The notes under the pieces: model-generated
What the model was told of the DNA's origin: nothing
Database searches by the model: none
What the model saw: the letters and a program-made list of their open reading frames with translations, nothing else
Part shown: in pieces, positions 1 to 9,296 of the stretch
Numbering within the stretch: position 1 is the first letter of the stretch
How the letters are laid out: each line of letters starts with the position of its first letter
Translations under genes and position numbers: made by a program
Origin: a virus
Reading direction: 5' to 3' (one strand)
Virus record (IMG/VR): IMGVR_UViG_3300042294_002629
Coordinates: 1-34,837 of that record
DNA length: 34,837 nucleotides

Positions 1-1674
1 CTGCATGATAAATGCTGCAAGGTTAGCACTTAGGATGTAATCGAGCTGAGAGCAGCCATTGCTGGAGAGCAACACAGTCTTTTCATCTGTGGTCTTGAAT
101 GGCAGTGGATCAAGGCTGCTCAGGAGCTTGAGATAGGTCTTTTGAATGCTATTCTCTCCGTACAATTTCTCGACATAGTCCATCTCAATCCCGGCAGTAA
201 TCAATGGATTAAATTTGCTATCCACTGCCTTCTTGAGCTGCTCTGATACCATGTCGGCAGTCATCACATCATAGTCAGTAGGCACAGTGATTTGCGGAAG
301 TGCAGCCTGTATCTTGTCGCTGTCCATCAAGGAAGATGCAAAAAGTGCATTATACCTCTGGAGCATGATGTAAAAGCAGACCTTGCGATAAATCTGTGCC
401 AGATGAACGGTCACCGAAAAGCAGAAGGTGTTTAGCTCCTTTCGGTCATACTCTTTGGCTATGCCAGACTGAGCAGCTGGTATCTGGCTGAGCAATTCCA
501 GACCTATGGCTTTGAAGCCTTGAAATTCCTTTTGTAATATGTCCTCTTGAAACAATTTAACTGTCTCTACTGGCCTCTCTATGTAGCCAGCCGGAGGCAC
601 TGGTGGAATCTGTGGAGTAGGATTAACTGCACTCACCCGGTCAATGTTAATCTCCATTAGGCCGAATGGTGAGCTGCTTGCCCTGCCTGAGCCTGAGCAG
701 TCATTACAGCTGACCTTCTCCTCCTTCCTATTTGTCCTTATCCCTGTGCCATTGCAGGTCTTACAGGGTGACATCTTCAATGCCCACTTTTGAGGCAGGG
801 CATGCATTGCCCAAAGTATGTTAAGGTCATCAGTTCTGAATAGCACTTCATTCCATGCCGGTAGGCAAGGAGCAAGCACCGAATCATAGACTAATTTGCC
901 ATCCTCTTCTTCGTAAATAATGTTGCCAACCTTACAAGCTGGCAAATAGCCAAACTCATAGGGCAGAATGAAGACCTGGAATGGCTGGTCATAGGTGTAT
1001 AGATTGACCTGCCTGAATAACATCAATCCCTGAGTGGTGATGCAGAGAAACTGATCCCACTTCTTGCGATTCATGTCTACATACTCATCAACCTTAGTGA
1101 TGACAAAGTCCTCCTCTTCCCAGATTAAATCTTCTGATTCAATAATCTGAGGGTAAGGTCTTGACCAGTCTAGAGTAGTAGTGCCTGATGGGTCTTCTAC
1201 AAAGTCTTCATAGTCCGGCAATGTCACCACTACCGCATTCGCATCCATCAGATAGGTTTTCAAAAACACATTAAAGAGCCATGTCTCAAGGCTGCCAGTC
1301 TTTGGCAGTTCATCTTTGACATAATATTCAAGAGTGTTGTCATTGAGTCCTATGCGCTCTGCTATGCCTGTCTTCTGAAAGTCAGACTCAAACTTTATCT
1401 TAAAATCATCAGCCTGCTGAATCTTTTGCAAGAAGGTGTAAACCCTTCCTGTGGCAGTGGTGGTAGGTGCTTGCCATCTACGCCTTCTGTACTCCTTCAT
1501 CCAAGGTTCTTCACTCGGATGTTGGGTGCGAAGGAGTTTTTCGGGATACTCGTTCTCGAAGTGATACTCCAATTCTTCGGCTTTCTCACGAGCATATTCA
1601 ATATATTCGTGCCTGCCTTCACGGATTTCCCGATCGAGCAACTTAGATAGGAGTACCCCGATTAACTCTTCCAT
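1..1674 (-). CDS. Portal protein, amino-terminal part (cut by window edge)
   Basis: Open frame of 558 codons from the ATG at 1674 to the first base of the window without a stop. It would form the dodecameric ring at the head vertex through which DNA passes. The call rests on size, acidic helical sequence, and the adjoining SPP1 gp7-like gene that follows its other half at the right end. Residues about 304-331 hold two CxxCxGxG repeats, as in the DnaJ zinc-binding domain, an unusual insertion here. A proline-rich stretch (about residues 350-365) follows. The start lies 11 bases after the stop of the upstream tail gene. The rest of the protein is at 34837-34626. Portal identity is inferred from context and is fairly secure; a different large head protein is possible. 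Confidence 0.7.
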   Translation of the reverse strand, partial: MEELIGVLLSKLLDREIREGRHEYIEYAREKAEELEYHFENEYPEKLLRTQHPSEEPWMKEYRRRRWQAPTTTATGRVYTFLQKIQQADDFKIKFESDFQKTGIAERIGLNDNTLEYYVKDELPKTGSLETWLFNVFLKTYLMDANAVVVTLPDYEDFVEDPSGTTTLDWSRPYPQIIESEDLIWEEEDFVITKVDEYVDMNRKKWDQFLCITTQGLMLFRQVNLYTYDQPFQVFILPYEFGYLPACKVGNIIYEEEDGKLVYDSVLAPCLPAWNEVLFRTDDLNILWAMHALPQKWALKMSPCKTCNGTGIRTNRKEEKVSCNDCSGSGRASSSPFGLMEINIDRVSAVNPTPQIPPVPPAGYIERPVETVKLFQEDILQKEFQGFKAIGLELLSQIPAAQSGIAKEYDRKELNTFCFSVTVHLAQIYRKVCFYIMLQRYNALFASSLMDSDKIQAALPQITVPTDYDVMTADMVSEQLKKAVDSKFNPLITAGIEMDYVEKLYGENSIQKTYLKLLSSLDPLPFKTTDEKTVLLSSNGCSQLDYILSANLAAFIMQ

Positions 1675-1684
1675 GTTTAGTTAA

Positions 1685-2572
1685 TTAACCTCCGCAATTT
1701 ATTGTTAATGTAACTTCCTGCTGGCCGAAAACACAACCATATTCATTGGTAACGGTTACCATGAAAATGTAAGTGCCATTGACAGTATTTATCCAGTTCA
1801 AAGTGCCAGTCGATGATTCCATTGTCAGAACAATGTCATTGATGTCATCACTGCCATCAAGCTGTTCAATTGACCATGTTAATGCTGGTGCGCCTGAGAT
1901 AGCACCTACATTCAGGACTGCTGCGAATAAAGCCTCTTCAGTACCTTCAGAGCAAAGTGATGTCCAGTTGAATCCCTGATAATCTGATCCACCTTGCATT
2001 GAGATGATGTAATAGAGACCCTCAAGGAAGGTGTCAGTATCGAACTCATAAGGCAAAGGATTAACCTTACTCACCCAGTTCACCGATACTTCGGCCATCT
2101 GGTAAGTGTTCAGGTCAGCAGTTACTACTGGATCACCGATAACAGTCACATAATAGCCGGAGGCATCCCAGATGCGACCAGGAGTGAAGTAGTAGAAGTC
2201 GAAGTTCTGAGCAGTAGCAAGGATGTCATTGTAGAACTGAACATTGTTCTGAACTACACCCTGCATGTCCTGGTAATTGATAGTATGGGTCTTTGCAAGA
2301 GCCTTTGTGTTCTGCATACCTCTGCCAGCAGTGGTTGCAGTTTCTGGCCTTGGCTTTTCACCAGAGGTATTGAAGACCAGGTAAGCCTCACCATTTAGGT
2401 AGCGGTCATAAAGAGCTGCTATCCAGAGGTCAGCAGTAGACTTCTCGTTGGCAGTGAGGGCAGCAGACTTACGAACATAAGCCACCGCCACGATCTTATT
2501 CTGAAACTCTGGGTCACAGAGAAAGTTCTGATAGCACCCTACATCGGGGCATGTTAATGAAAATATTGACAT
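1685..2572 (-). CDS. Tail protein with carboxyl Ig/PKD-like domain, possibly the tail tube protein
   Basis: A 295-residue protein. Residues 1 to about 210 form a mixed domain with a beta-rich section (TPGRIWDASGYYVTVIGDPV). Residues about 220-295 read like a PKD/bacterial Ig-type beta-sandwich (ALTWSIEQL, then NGTYIFMVTVTNEYGC and VTLTINCGG). Such domains often decorate major tail tube proteins of siphophages, which would suit a gene between the tail-tip genes and the portal. The identification as tube protein is an inference from size and place, not from a diagnostic motif. It starts 7 bases after the preceding gene. Cysteines near the start (C9, C13, C19) are unusual for a tube protein. Confidence 0.5.
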   Translation of the reverse strand: MSIFSLTCPDVGCYQNFLCDPEFQNKIVAVAYVRKSAALTANEKSTADLWIAALYDRYLNGEAYLVFNTSGEKPRPETATTAGRGMQNTKALAKTHTINYQDMQGVVQNNVQFYNDILATAQNFDFYYFTPGRIWDASGYYVTVIGDPVVTADLNTYQMAEVSVNWVSKVNPLPYEFDTDTFLEGLYYIISMQGGSDYQGFNWTSLCSEGTEEALFAAVLNVGAISGAPALTWSIEQLDGSDDINDIVLTMESSTGTLNWINTVNGTYIFMVTVTNEYGCVFGQQEVTLTINCGG

Positions 2573-2579
2573 TGTTTTT

Positions 2580-5141
2580 TTAGCAAGTTAAGCAACTTGA
2601 GTTCCTGGGCTGAAAGCCCTGAATGAGTGCCTGAAACTTCATTTGTGATAAAGTTTCAAATGAGCTTTGATTGGTGAAATCCTGAGTGGTGGCAACCTCA
2701 ACATCTCCCCGAACAAAGATTGACTTCCCTTCCCAGATAAAGTAAGGATACCGGGTGGCATCGATCATCGCAAGCTGTGTATCCAAGTCAAAGAAATCTG
2801 TATGCAAATCTATGGATAAATCCTGTTTATTCTGGGGTCTTCTATGTACCCCATTAGATTGTCTGTATAGGCTTTCTTCTATCACCGGCTTTTCTCCTCC
2901 ACCATTAAGACCAATGCGAACTCTCTGCTTCCAGCCATTAAAGTATTCAAAGCCTTGGGCAATTGAGTCTGAATCCTGCCAAAACTCAATCATTGTACTA
3001 AAGCAATCAGAGGCATCAATGTTAATGATGTTGCTCAGGCTGTATAGCTCAAAAGAGGTCTCTGTTTCAGGAGGGCATTCGCACGGTTGATACTCGGTTG
3101 CAAACCATAGAAAATTCCAATTGTCTTCAGCATCCGTAACTCCTGATTGCATTCTATATTCTTGACCACAATCAACCGTAACTACCCATGTAAAAGTAAA
3201 ATCATTCAGAGGTTCACTATAATCAACAGTCATACCAGGTATGCTATTCCCAAAGTCAACAACAGTAGTAATCAAATCAATTGGCGCAATTGGGAAAGGT
3301 GTTGGGCATTGATAGACCTGAGAGTAATTTGTCCCATCGAATAACGCAAATGTTAGAAACTCTCCAGGATAGTCCTCATTCATTGTGTTTAATTCAATCA
3401 ATCCACTCAGAAAGTAATTGAAGGTTAATTCACAAGTTCCTGTTGGCGGTGTAATGGTAGGCTCATTATATAAACCAATCCGGTAACACCCTTGCTTGCT
3501 TGGAATTGTAACCGATGCTTGCAACTGTTCAGCATCAATTGTGCTGCACACACAAGTGTAAGGCTCAGTTGTAAATAGCTCATCATTTACACCACCAGAC
3601 AATTCATTGTTAAATGTGTAATCAAATCCACATGGTAAATTAGAAGCAGTGTAGGTGAATGTATAATTGCCATCCTCCTCCGTTATCACTATGCCAAATG
3701 CTGATGCAATGGCAGTGATGCTGCTCATGGTCAATTCGGGTAAGCCAAAAATTAAAAGAAAGCTACCAACACCAATAATTCCAGGCTCATCACTTTCAAT
3801 TGTCCATTTAAAATTTACCGGAGGATCAAAGAGAGATGAGGGAATAGCATTATTTATTGCATCAAGGTAAGCCTCTACATTTTCAGCTGTCAATACATAG
3901 CTGAATGCATATTGACAAGCTGACTCACAGGTTATAGATGTCGGTCTAATTGCCGTACCTATCTGCTGAATGAATGTTCCATCCTGCTCAAACAACCCAA
4001 CTAATGCAGAGTCAACACCAAGCATGTTGGCATCCCAGACATTAAACTGGAATTGGTCTCCTGGCTTGGCCGGCATAGCATAGAACTCCTCAGAGACATA
4101 GCAGCCTGAAGTAAACTCTACAAATTCAAAGTCAAATGTGTCATCATTATAAAGCCATCTTCCTGCCTGAAGTGGATAATAAGGCAATGCATTTGTTTCG
4201 GTGTAGGCACTTAAAAAATTGTAAACCGGATTTGCAAATTCATCAGAGACAAATCTCTGCCAAAGCCAATTGCCATCCAGTCTGCCTACCAAAATAAACT
4301 TCCTTCTGGAGGCATTTACAAAATTAAATTGAACTCTTTCGTAAGTAGTGAATGAAGGATAGTTAACTGACTTTACCCATCCATCCGGCATGGTGAAACT
4401 ATTATAAGTAGCCAGTACGGAAGTGGTATAATCAGTATCACCAATGGATGCCTGAATGATGCGCTCCATAATGCTGATAATGTAGGTATCATCTCCATCC
4501 AACTGAGGCAATTCAAATAGCCTTTGATTTTGATAAGGCAAATTATCGGCAGGAAATCTACTTACTACTCCATTTACAAGTTGCAAGTCTCTTGCTCTGG
4601 CAAGTGCAGATGTAGCAACATTGGTTGTCTGGTTAAGTGAATATACAGGAGGGAAAAAAGCAGACCCATTTAGATCAACAATTTTTAATGCCTCTCTTGC
4701 CTTAACCTCTTGCTCTACTAATGTAAAGTCAACCCCAATCGGGAAAAAAAGACCCGGAGTAAAGGCATTGACATTAGCATTAACTACCTGCTGTGTGGTG
4801 TTGTTAAAAAACCCATTGATGGTAATTACCTGACCTGCTGTTGTAGCCGTAAGGTCAGGGTTAAAGATGTTAATGTTATACTCCCAATTGGGGATGTCGC
4901 TTATTTTTTGAATGGTAAAATCAAACTCACCGAAATAGGGTGACTGGGTGTAAGTGTTTATGAATTGCTTGACCAGGTTATACCATTGATTTATGGTTTT
5001 GCCTGACCAAGGGTTAGTAGCAACATAAGTAACCAAGTCATTCCTGATTTCATTGAGAAGGTCAGACATGATCTGGTTATCCGGGTAAAATCCGGCATTC
5101 CATGCTTTGCTAAATCGGTAAAATGGATGTGGATTAGCCAT
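2580..5141 (-). CDS. Large structural protein of the tail tip or baseplate, function unknown
   Basis: An 853-residue protein, rich in Asn, Thr, Tyr and Phe with long beta-prone stretches and about 16 cysteines, many in the second half (CVC, CECPP, CGF). No signal peptide, membrane segment or enzymatic motif is seen. The ending SSCLTC is cysteine-rich like other structural proteins of this phage. It lies between fibre genes and the tail-tube candidate, in the same direction and tightly packed (8-base overlap with the gene upstream, 7-base gap to the one downstream), so a virion role is likely. Adhesin-like repeats such as the two-fold TFTYTASN/TFTWVVTV beta segments hint at more than one Ig-like fold. 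I do not recognise a family. Confidence 0.5.
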   Translation of the reverse strand: MANPHPFYRFSKAWNAGFYPDNQIMSDLLNEIRNDLVTYVATNPWSGKTINQWYNLVKQFINTYTQSPYFGEFDFTIQKISDIPNWEYNINIFNPDLTATTAGQVITINGFFNNTTQQVVNANVNAFTPGLFFPIGVDFTLVEQEVKAREALKIVDLNGSAFFPPVYSLNQTTNVATSALARARDLQLVNGVVSRFPADNLPYQNQRLFELPQLDGDDTYIISIMERIIQASIGDTDYTTSVLATYNSFTMPDGWVKSVNYPSFTTYERVQFNFVNASRRKFILVGRLDGNWLWQRFVSDEFANPVYNFLSAYTETNALPYYPLQAGRWLYNDDTFDFEFVEFTSGCYVSEEFYAMPAKPGDQFQFNVWDANMLGVDSALVGLFEQDGTFIQQIGTAIRPTSITCESACQYAFSYVLTAENVEAYLDAINNAIPSSLFDPPVNFKWTIESDEPGIIGVGSFLLIFGLPELTMSSITAIASAFGIVITEEDGNYTFTYTASNLPCGFDYTFNNELSGGVNDELFTTEPYTCVCSTIDAEQLQASVTIPSKQGCYRIGLYNEPTITPPTGTCELTFNYFLSGLIELNTMNEDYPGEFLTFALFDGTNYSQVYQCPTPFPIAPIDLITTVVDFGNSIPGMTVDYSEPLNDFTFTWVVTVDCGQEYRMQSGVTDAEDNWNFLWFATEYQPCECPPETETSFELYSLSNIINIDASDCFSTMIEFWQDSDSIAQGFEYFNGWKQRVRIGLNGGGEKPVIEESLYRQSNGVHRRPQNKQDLSIDLHTDFFDLDTQLAMIDATRYPYFIWEGKSIFVRGDVEVATTQDFTNQSSFETLSQMKFQALIQGFQPRNSSCLTC

Positions 5142-5349
5142 TGCTCAATGTGTCAATTATCATCTGTGTCGATGTCTGAAGAACTCCATTAATAGTTACC
5201 TGATTAGCAACTAAAGCTATAACCGAATAGTAAATATCATTTTGAATCGTTGTCAAAACCACTTCATCAGAACTATGTTGTAAATCAATGACATTGTATT
5301 CTAATCCATTAAATAATAACAATTGATTATCAAAAATTAGTTCTAACAT
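5134..5349 (-). CDS. Small protein, possible fibre-tip accessory
   Basis: A 71-residue acidic, beta-prone protein (MLELIFDNQLLLFNGLEYNV). It starts one base after the fibre gene ends and overlaps the next gene by 8 bases, so it sits in the tail operon. Its DNA is very AT-rich (11 G/C in the 60 bases 5281-5340), matching the end of the fibre gene and unlike the genes around it. That suggests it came with the fibre tip as one exchangeable unit, for example as a chaperone or a small tip subunit. Family not recognised. Confidence 0.5.
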   Translation of the reverse strand: MLELIFDNQLLLFNGLEYNVIDLQHSSDEVVLTTIQNDIYYSVIALVANQVTINGVLQTSTQMIIDTLSNG

Positions 5350-5350
5350 A

Positions 5351-7003
5351 TTATTGTGGGATTATTTGAATTGACCTAATAAATGCTGAGTATGTTGCTG
5401 CACTTGATGCAGTTGTTACAATTATATATTGACTGACTGTCCAATCTATGGCAGAGATAGTATTCGTTCCATTAATTACATCGGTAATTGCTGTTGTGCC
5501 ATTTTGTGGTAAATTATATTGGGTTTGTGTTGTTGGGTTAATAATTAAAACACTTCTTTCCATTATTGTAGCATTATAAGCTAATGCTGCTACAAAATTC
5601 CACAATCCTAAGTTAAATGCCCCCACAATGCTTGCCGGGTTTGTTCCAATGTAAATTCTGGTAGCTACTACATTAAATCCAGGATTGTCTTTTCTAATTC
5701 TTACAATAATTTTAAAAGAAGTTTGTGCAGAAAATGTATTCGCAGGAATTAAGAGAGTCTTATTAATTGTTTCAGCAGTTCCGGTTGCCTGAGTTTCTGT
5801 GGTGTCTAATAGATATGATGCATTAATAGTGCCACCATTTCTTGTCCAACTTAATAATCCCGAACCATTAGTCTGCAAAACCTGACCACTTGTACCTGCA
5901 TTAACTGGCAATGTTAGATCATAATTAGAACCCATTGCCTGAGCCTTGATTCCTACCGATTGAGTTCCACTTCCTGAAGGTTCAAGAAGTCTAATTTCTC
6001 CGGCACTTGTTCCATTGCTAAATGAAGGCACAGTAGTGTCAATAACCACATTGCCAGATGCATCAGGAAGAGTAATAGTTCTATCCGCAGTAGGCGCAGT
6101 TAGTTGGATGTAGGTCTCATGGGTGTCAGTCTCTGATCTAAATCCAAGTACTCTGGTAGCCTTCTCCCACCATGTAGTTAGGTAGTTGGTTATCCCAGTA
6201 GGCGCAGAGTTGGCAGAGTGAATATGAAGATGTCCATTGCCATTGCCTGTGCCTATCTTAGGTGTTTCAATCTGCACAAATCCACCTGAATAAGTGAGTT
6301 CAGGAATGCCTCCGAATGCTCCGGCATTGTTGTATTGAACCTCTGTGTCTGCTCCCCCTGGCACACCTCCTGATGTACCACTTGAGGCTGCTGTGATTCT
6401 GCCTTGTTGATCAACGGTTATGTTGGCATTGGTATAACTATTAGGAGTGACAGCAGTATTAGCCAGGTTCAAAGTAACTGCTCCACTTGTGCCTCCTCCA
6501 CTTAATCCAGTTCCGGCAGTTACCGCTGTAATGTCTCCTCCTCCCCCTCCTCCAGAGATTGGGAAAAAGCCAACCATGCGCCAACTTCCTGAGCCTTCAG
6601 AGACAAGCATGGCACAGTCTCCGGCAGCAGTAGTGATGTCTGAGCCTCCGGGCAACACAAGAGTTGCTGAGTCAGTCAAGGTACATACCCCATCGAAGAC
6701 CAGGATAAACCTTGCCCCTGCCGGACAAATGCCAAATGAATTTACACCATTGAATGCTCCGGTTATGTGCAGATAGTTGCCCGATGCATTTGCCAGATTA
6801 ATAGTTGCAGCAGCAGTTAATGCACTTCCCTCATTCTCATAGATCGCATTCTCCAGAGTACTCTTGTCCTTCTGGGTGACAAAGCTATCCACAGCATCAT
6901 CAAGCCATGCCCTGAGTAGTGCAGGTGTGATGAAGTTAGTGTTATTGTCCGGGAAGTTAGTTAGTGCATTGGCATCTAATGATGCCCTGGTTATGTTAGC
7001 CAT
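5351..7003 (-). CDS. Tail fibre / receptor-binding protein
   Basis: A 550-residue protein. The amino part (to about 150) includes helical residues and a small beta domain (ASGNYLHITGAFNGVNSFGI). A run of six glycines near residue 155 is followed by repeats typical of phage fibres of Bacteroidota (AGTGLSGGGTSGAVTLNLA, then NANITVDQQGRITAASSGT). A central segment contains LTAPTADRTITLPDASGNV, a common short fibre motif. From about residue 395 the sequence changes to a beta-rich tip (INKTLLIPANTFSAQTSFKI to the end). The tip DNA is much more AT-rich than the shaft, suggesting exchange of the host-recognition part. It overlaps the upstream gene by 8 bases. It would bind the host surface at the tail end. 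Confidence 0.7.
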   Translation of the reverse strand: MANITRASLDANALTNFPDNNTNFITPALLRAWLDDAVDSFVTQKDKSTLENAIYENEGSALTAAATINLANASGNYLHITGAFNGVNSFGICPAGARFILVFDGVCTLTDSATLVLPGGSDITTAAGDCAMLVSEGSGSWRMVGFFPISGGGGGGDITAVTAGTGLSGGGTSGAVTLNLANTAVTPNSYTNANITVDQQGRITAASSGTSGGVPGGADTEVQYNNAGAFGGIPELTYSGGFVQIETPKIGTGNGNGHLHIHSANSAPTGITNYLTTWWEKATRVLGFRSETDTHETYIQLTAPTADRTITLPDASGNVVIDTTVPSFSNGTSAGEIRLLEPSGSGTQSVGIKAQAMGSNYDLTLPVNAGTSGQVLQTNGSGLLSWTRNGGTINASYLLDTTETQATGTAETINKTLLIPANTFSAQTSFKIIVRIRKDNPGFNVVATRIYIGTNPASIVGAFNLGLWNFVAALAYNATIMERSVLIINPTTQTQYNLPQNGTTAITDVINGTNTISAIDWTVSQYIIVTTASSAATYSAFIRSIQIIPQ

Positions 7004-9284
7004 CTATGTCGAAGCCATCGCTGAAGCCATCTGAGAAAGCACCTCCTTCAAGGGCATCCTGTGCTGACATCAGCAGAGTGAATTTAGTTGTACCTCCGGA
7101 AGCATCCTCTGGCTGATTGGTGGCCTCGGTGATAAACCCTTGAACATCCAAGCTACCAGAGGTGAGCCTGACTTTCCGGTACTGCTCATCTTGGCTCAAA
7201 GTTAAGAAATCGCAGAGACTTTGTGGATAGCTAAACTCAATGCCTATCGGCTTAAATAAGTACTCCTTTTCTCCATCCCTAAGCACATCCGGTCTTGGGC
7301 TGACATTTTCATAAAGTGGGTCATCAATTAGATACTGCTGGCAAGGTTCGGTGCTGTCATTGATCTGGGAGTAATAGCCGGTCTGATACTGGCCTACTTG
7401 AAACTGAAGCTGTGGATTTGTGAGTCCAAAGGTGTGCATGCCAAGCACCTTCCACCACCTGAGTGCAATTCGTGCCGGTGTGTGCCAGATGTTGTAAAGG
7501 TTTTCTAATGGTGAGCTACTGAAGGCAATGAAGCTGGATGGCATGCTGATTTCTCCAGGAGCAAAGGTAACTGTGCCTGTCTCCTGAGGCAGATTGAAGC
7601 AAGTACCTTCAATGTTGTCTAATGTCACCTCTGCTCTGGTCAGCCAGATGATGAATGTCTCATAGTCATTTGGCCTATCTGAAGTAGCACCGCCAAATGT
7701 TATGCCGGATAGCCTTCTGCTGAACTCAATTGCATAACCTTCTCCGATGATGTTTGTTCTCATGTCCAGCTTTGCTGTTGAGTTTTCAGCCATTGCCCGG
7801 TTAGCAACAAAGTAATTGCGGTCAGTGTGTATGGCAAAGACTCCAGAAAGCTGTATGTTTTTCCATGTGTCGGTAAAGCCAAGGGTGATGTTGTTCATTA
7901 ACATGTCAACCTTAGCCATCTGGGTTACTTCACCGACATTGTAAAAGGTGGAGCTAATTGAGTTTTGGTAAAAGTACTCCCTTGGCTCAACTCTGATTTT
8001 CCACTCTGATCCAGTCCACTCAAATGCCCATCCGAGGCAAAAGATTTTGTCAAGGTCTTCAAAGATGGCTTTCCAACTTGTCCTTAATGCTCCAAGTCCA
8101 TCCTGACCATCTGCCTGCCTTAATCTCAGGCCATTGGTCAGAACATTGTTCCAATAGCAGCCATTATCAGCCTCACTAAAGCAATCAGACAGCAGCTTAT
8201 TGTTACTGCCAGTCATTACATAGATGCTCCTCCTGAGCCATTGCTCAATGGTCAGGCAATTGGCTGTGGAGGCATACTCTCCAGAGTTAATCTCATTCAG
8301 ATTGATTGTGTAGCCATTGCGAATGGTTACATCTACTGCCTGATTAACCGTGCTGAAAGTATATTGACCAAATATTAGTGCAACAGTTATGCCTACCCCA
8401 ATAGTGAATGTGCCTGTATATGTAGTATTTACATTTATAAACTGACCGGGTGCAAGTGTAATACCATATAGATTTACAGAAGGTGGGAATGCTTGCGGAA
8501 TATTGCCATTGAATTGTAAGAGGCTTAATTCTACGAGAATAGACCCAGTTGTGTCATTGCTCTGAAGGTCAAAGTCTATTGATATTGTGTAGCTAAAGGT
8601 TCGGGTTGTTGTTGAATTGTTTTTAAAAATTGGATACCCTGGCAGATTGCCATCACCTAAAACAAAAATTGCATTGGCATCAAACACTGACCCATAATTG
8701 TCAACAAAGTCTTTCTGTTGCCAATAGGTGGGAACAATTGCATATCTATTACCATTAGGGCCAAGTGGCCCATTTCTTAAATAGGTGGTGCTATCAGCAA
8801 GGTTCTTACCATTAGCCTGAAGGTACAAGTCTTGCCTGTGCAGCCTGATCTCCTTTTGACTAAGGGCTGATATAGCATTGTCATTTAGGTCGGTTGTGCT
8901 GGTCAGGTCAATCTCAACATCCTGCCGAGCTTTGAACTCCTCCCTGAAGTTGTCATCAATAATGCCAACCGTTATCTCCCAGCTATCAGTGTCACAGACA
9001 TTATGCTCTTGATAGATTGCCATGTTTAAAAAGCCATCAAACTGCCAAGGAGCATTATTGTAGCCTACATCTGAGGTAATGGTTATGGCAATCGGCTGAT
9101 TAATGAAGTACTGGTCATAGATGGCCTTGATATATTTAGCACCCTTATTATAAAACTTTAATTCGGTGCTGAATGGTTGGTCAATGCCATGACTTTCCAT
9201 CCGGATAGCAGTAAACTCAATGGCATCCCAGCCAATCGGTTCTTCTACTTCATTGCCATCAAGGTAAAACTTCCAATTTGCCAT
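6996..9284 (-). CDS. Tail-tip / baseplate protein
   Basis: A 762-residue protein directly downstream of the tape measure gene, where siphophages place distal tail and tail-associated proteins. The beginning MANWKFYLDGNEVEEPIGWD, followed by IEFTAIRMESHG and QFDGFLN, resembles the opening of a distal-tail or baseplate hub protein, though no single family motif is decisive. A middle stretch (about residues 190-320, DNA 8330-8720) is Asn/Thr-rich and beta-prone, and could be an inserted carbohydrate-binding or Ig-like domain. The start is only 5 bases after a TAnnTTTG box, so its mRNA may have almost no leader. The end overlaps the fibre gene by 8 bases. Confidence 0.55.
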   Translation of the reverse strand: MANWKFYLDGNEVEEPIGWDAIEFTAIRMESHGIDQPFSTELKFYNKGAKYIKAIYDQYFINQPIAITITSDVGYNNAPWQFDGFLNMAIYQEHNVCDTDSWEITVGIIDDNFREEFKARQDVEIDLTSTTDLNDNAISALSQKEIRLHRQDLYLQANGKNLADSTTYLRNGPLGPNGNRYAIVPTYWQQKDFVDNYGSVFDANAIFVLGDGNLPGYPIFKNNSTTTRTFSYTISIDFDLQSNDTTGSILVELSLLQFNGNIPQAFPPSVNLYGITLAPGQFINVNTTYTGTFTIGVGITVALIFGQYTFSTVNQAVDVTIRNGYTINLNEINSGEYASTANCLTIEQWLRRSIYVMTGSNNKLLSDCFSEADNGCYWNNVLTNGLRLRQADGQDGLGALRTSWKAIFEDLDKIFCLGWAFEWTGSEWKIRVEPREYFYQNSISSTFYNVGEVTQMAKVDMLMNNITLGFTDTWKNIQLSGVFAIHTDRNYFVANRAMAENSTAKLDMRTNIIGEGYAIEFSRRLSGITFGGATSDRPNDYETFIIWLTRAEVTLDNIEGTCFNLPQETGTVTFAPGEISMPSSFIAFSSSPLENLYNIWHTPARIALRWWKVLGMHTFGLTNPQLQFQVGQYQTGYYSQINDSTEPCQQYLIDDPLYENVSPRPDVLRDGEKEYLFKPIGIEFSYPQSLCDFLTLSQDEQYRKVRLTSGSLDVQGFITEATNQPEDASGGTTKFTLLMSAQDALEGGAFSDGFSDGFDIDG

Positions 9285-9288
9285 GTAG

Positions 9289-9296
9289 CAAAGGTA
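9289..9296 (-). promoter_or_regulatory. Candidate -7 promoter box TACCTTTG
   Basis: Reads TACCTTTG on the minus strand, an exact match to the Bacteroidota -7 consensus TAnnTTTG. It lies directly after the T-run of the terminator at 9295-9325 and 4 bases before the ATG of the tail-tip gene. A CTTG 22 bases upstream is a weak candidate for the -33 box. If used, transcription would start at or next to the start codon. The same layout recurs before the tape measure gene. Confidence 0.35.

Noticed and set aside
6447-6776. Plus-strand proline-rich frame opposite the fibre gene
   Set aside because: It is the complement of the glycine-rich fibre repeats; no evidence of a separate gene.
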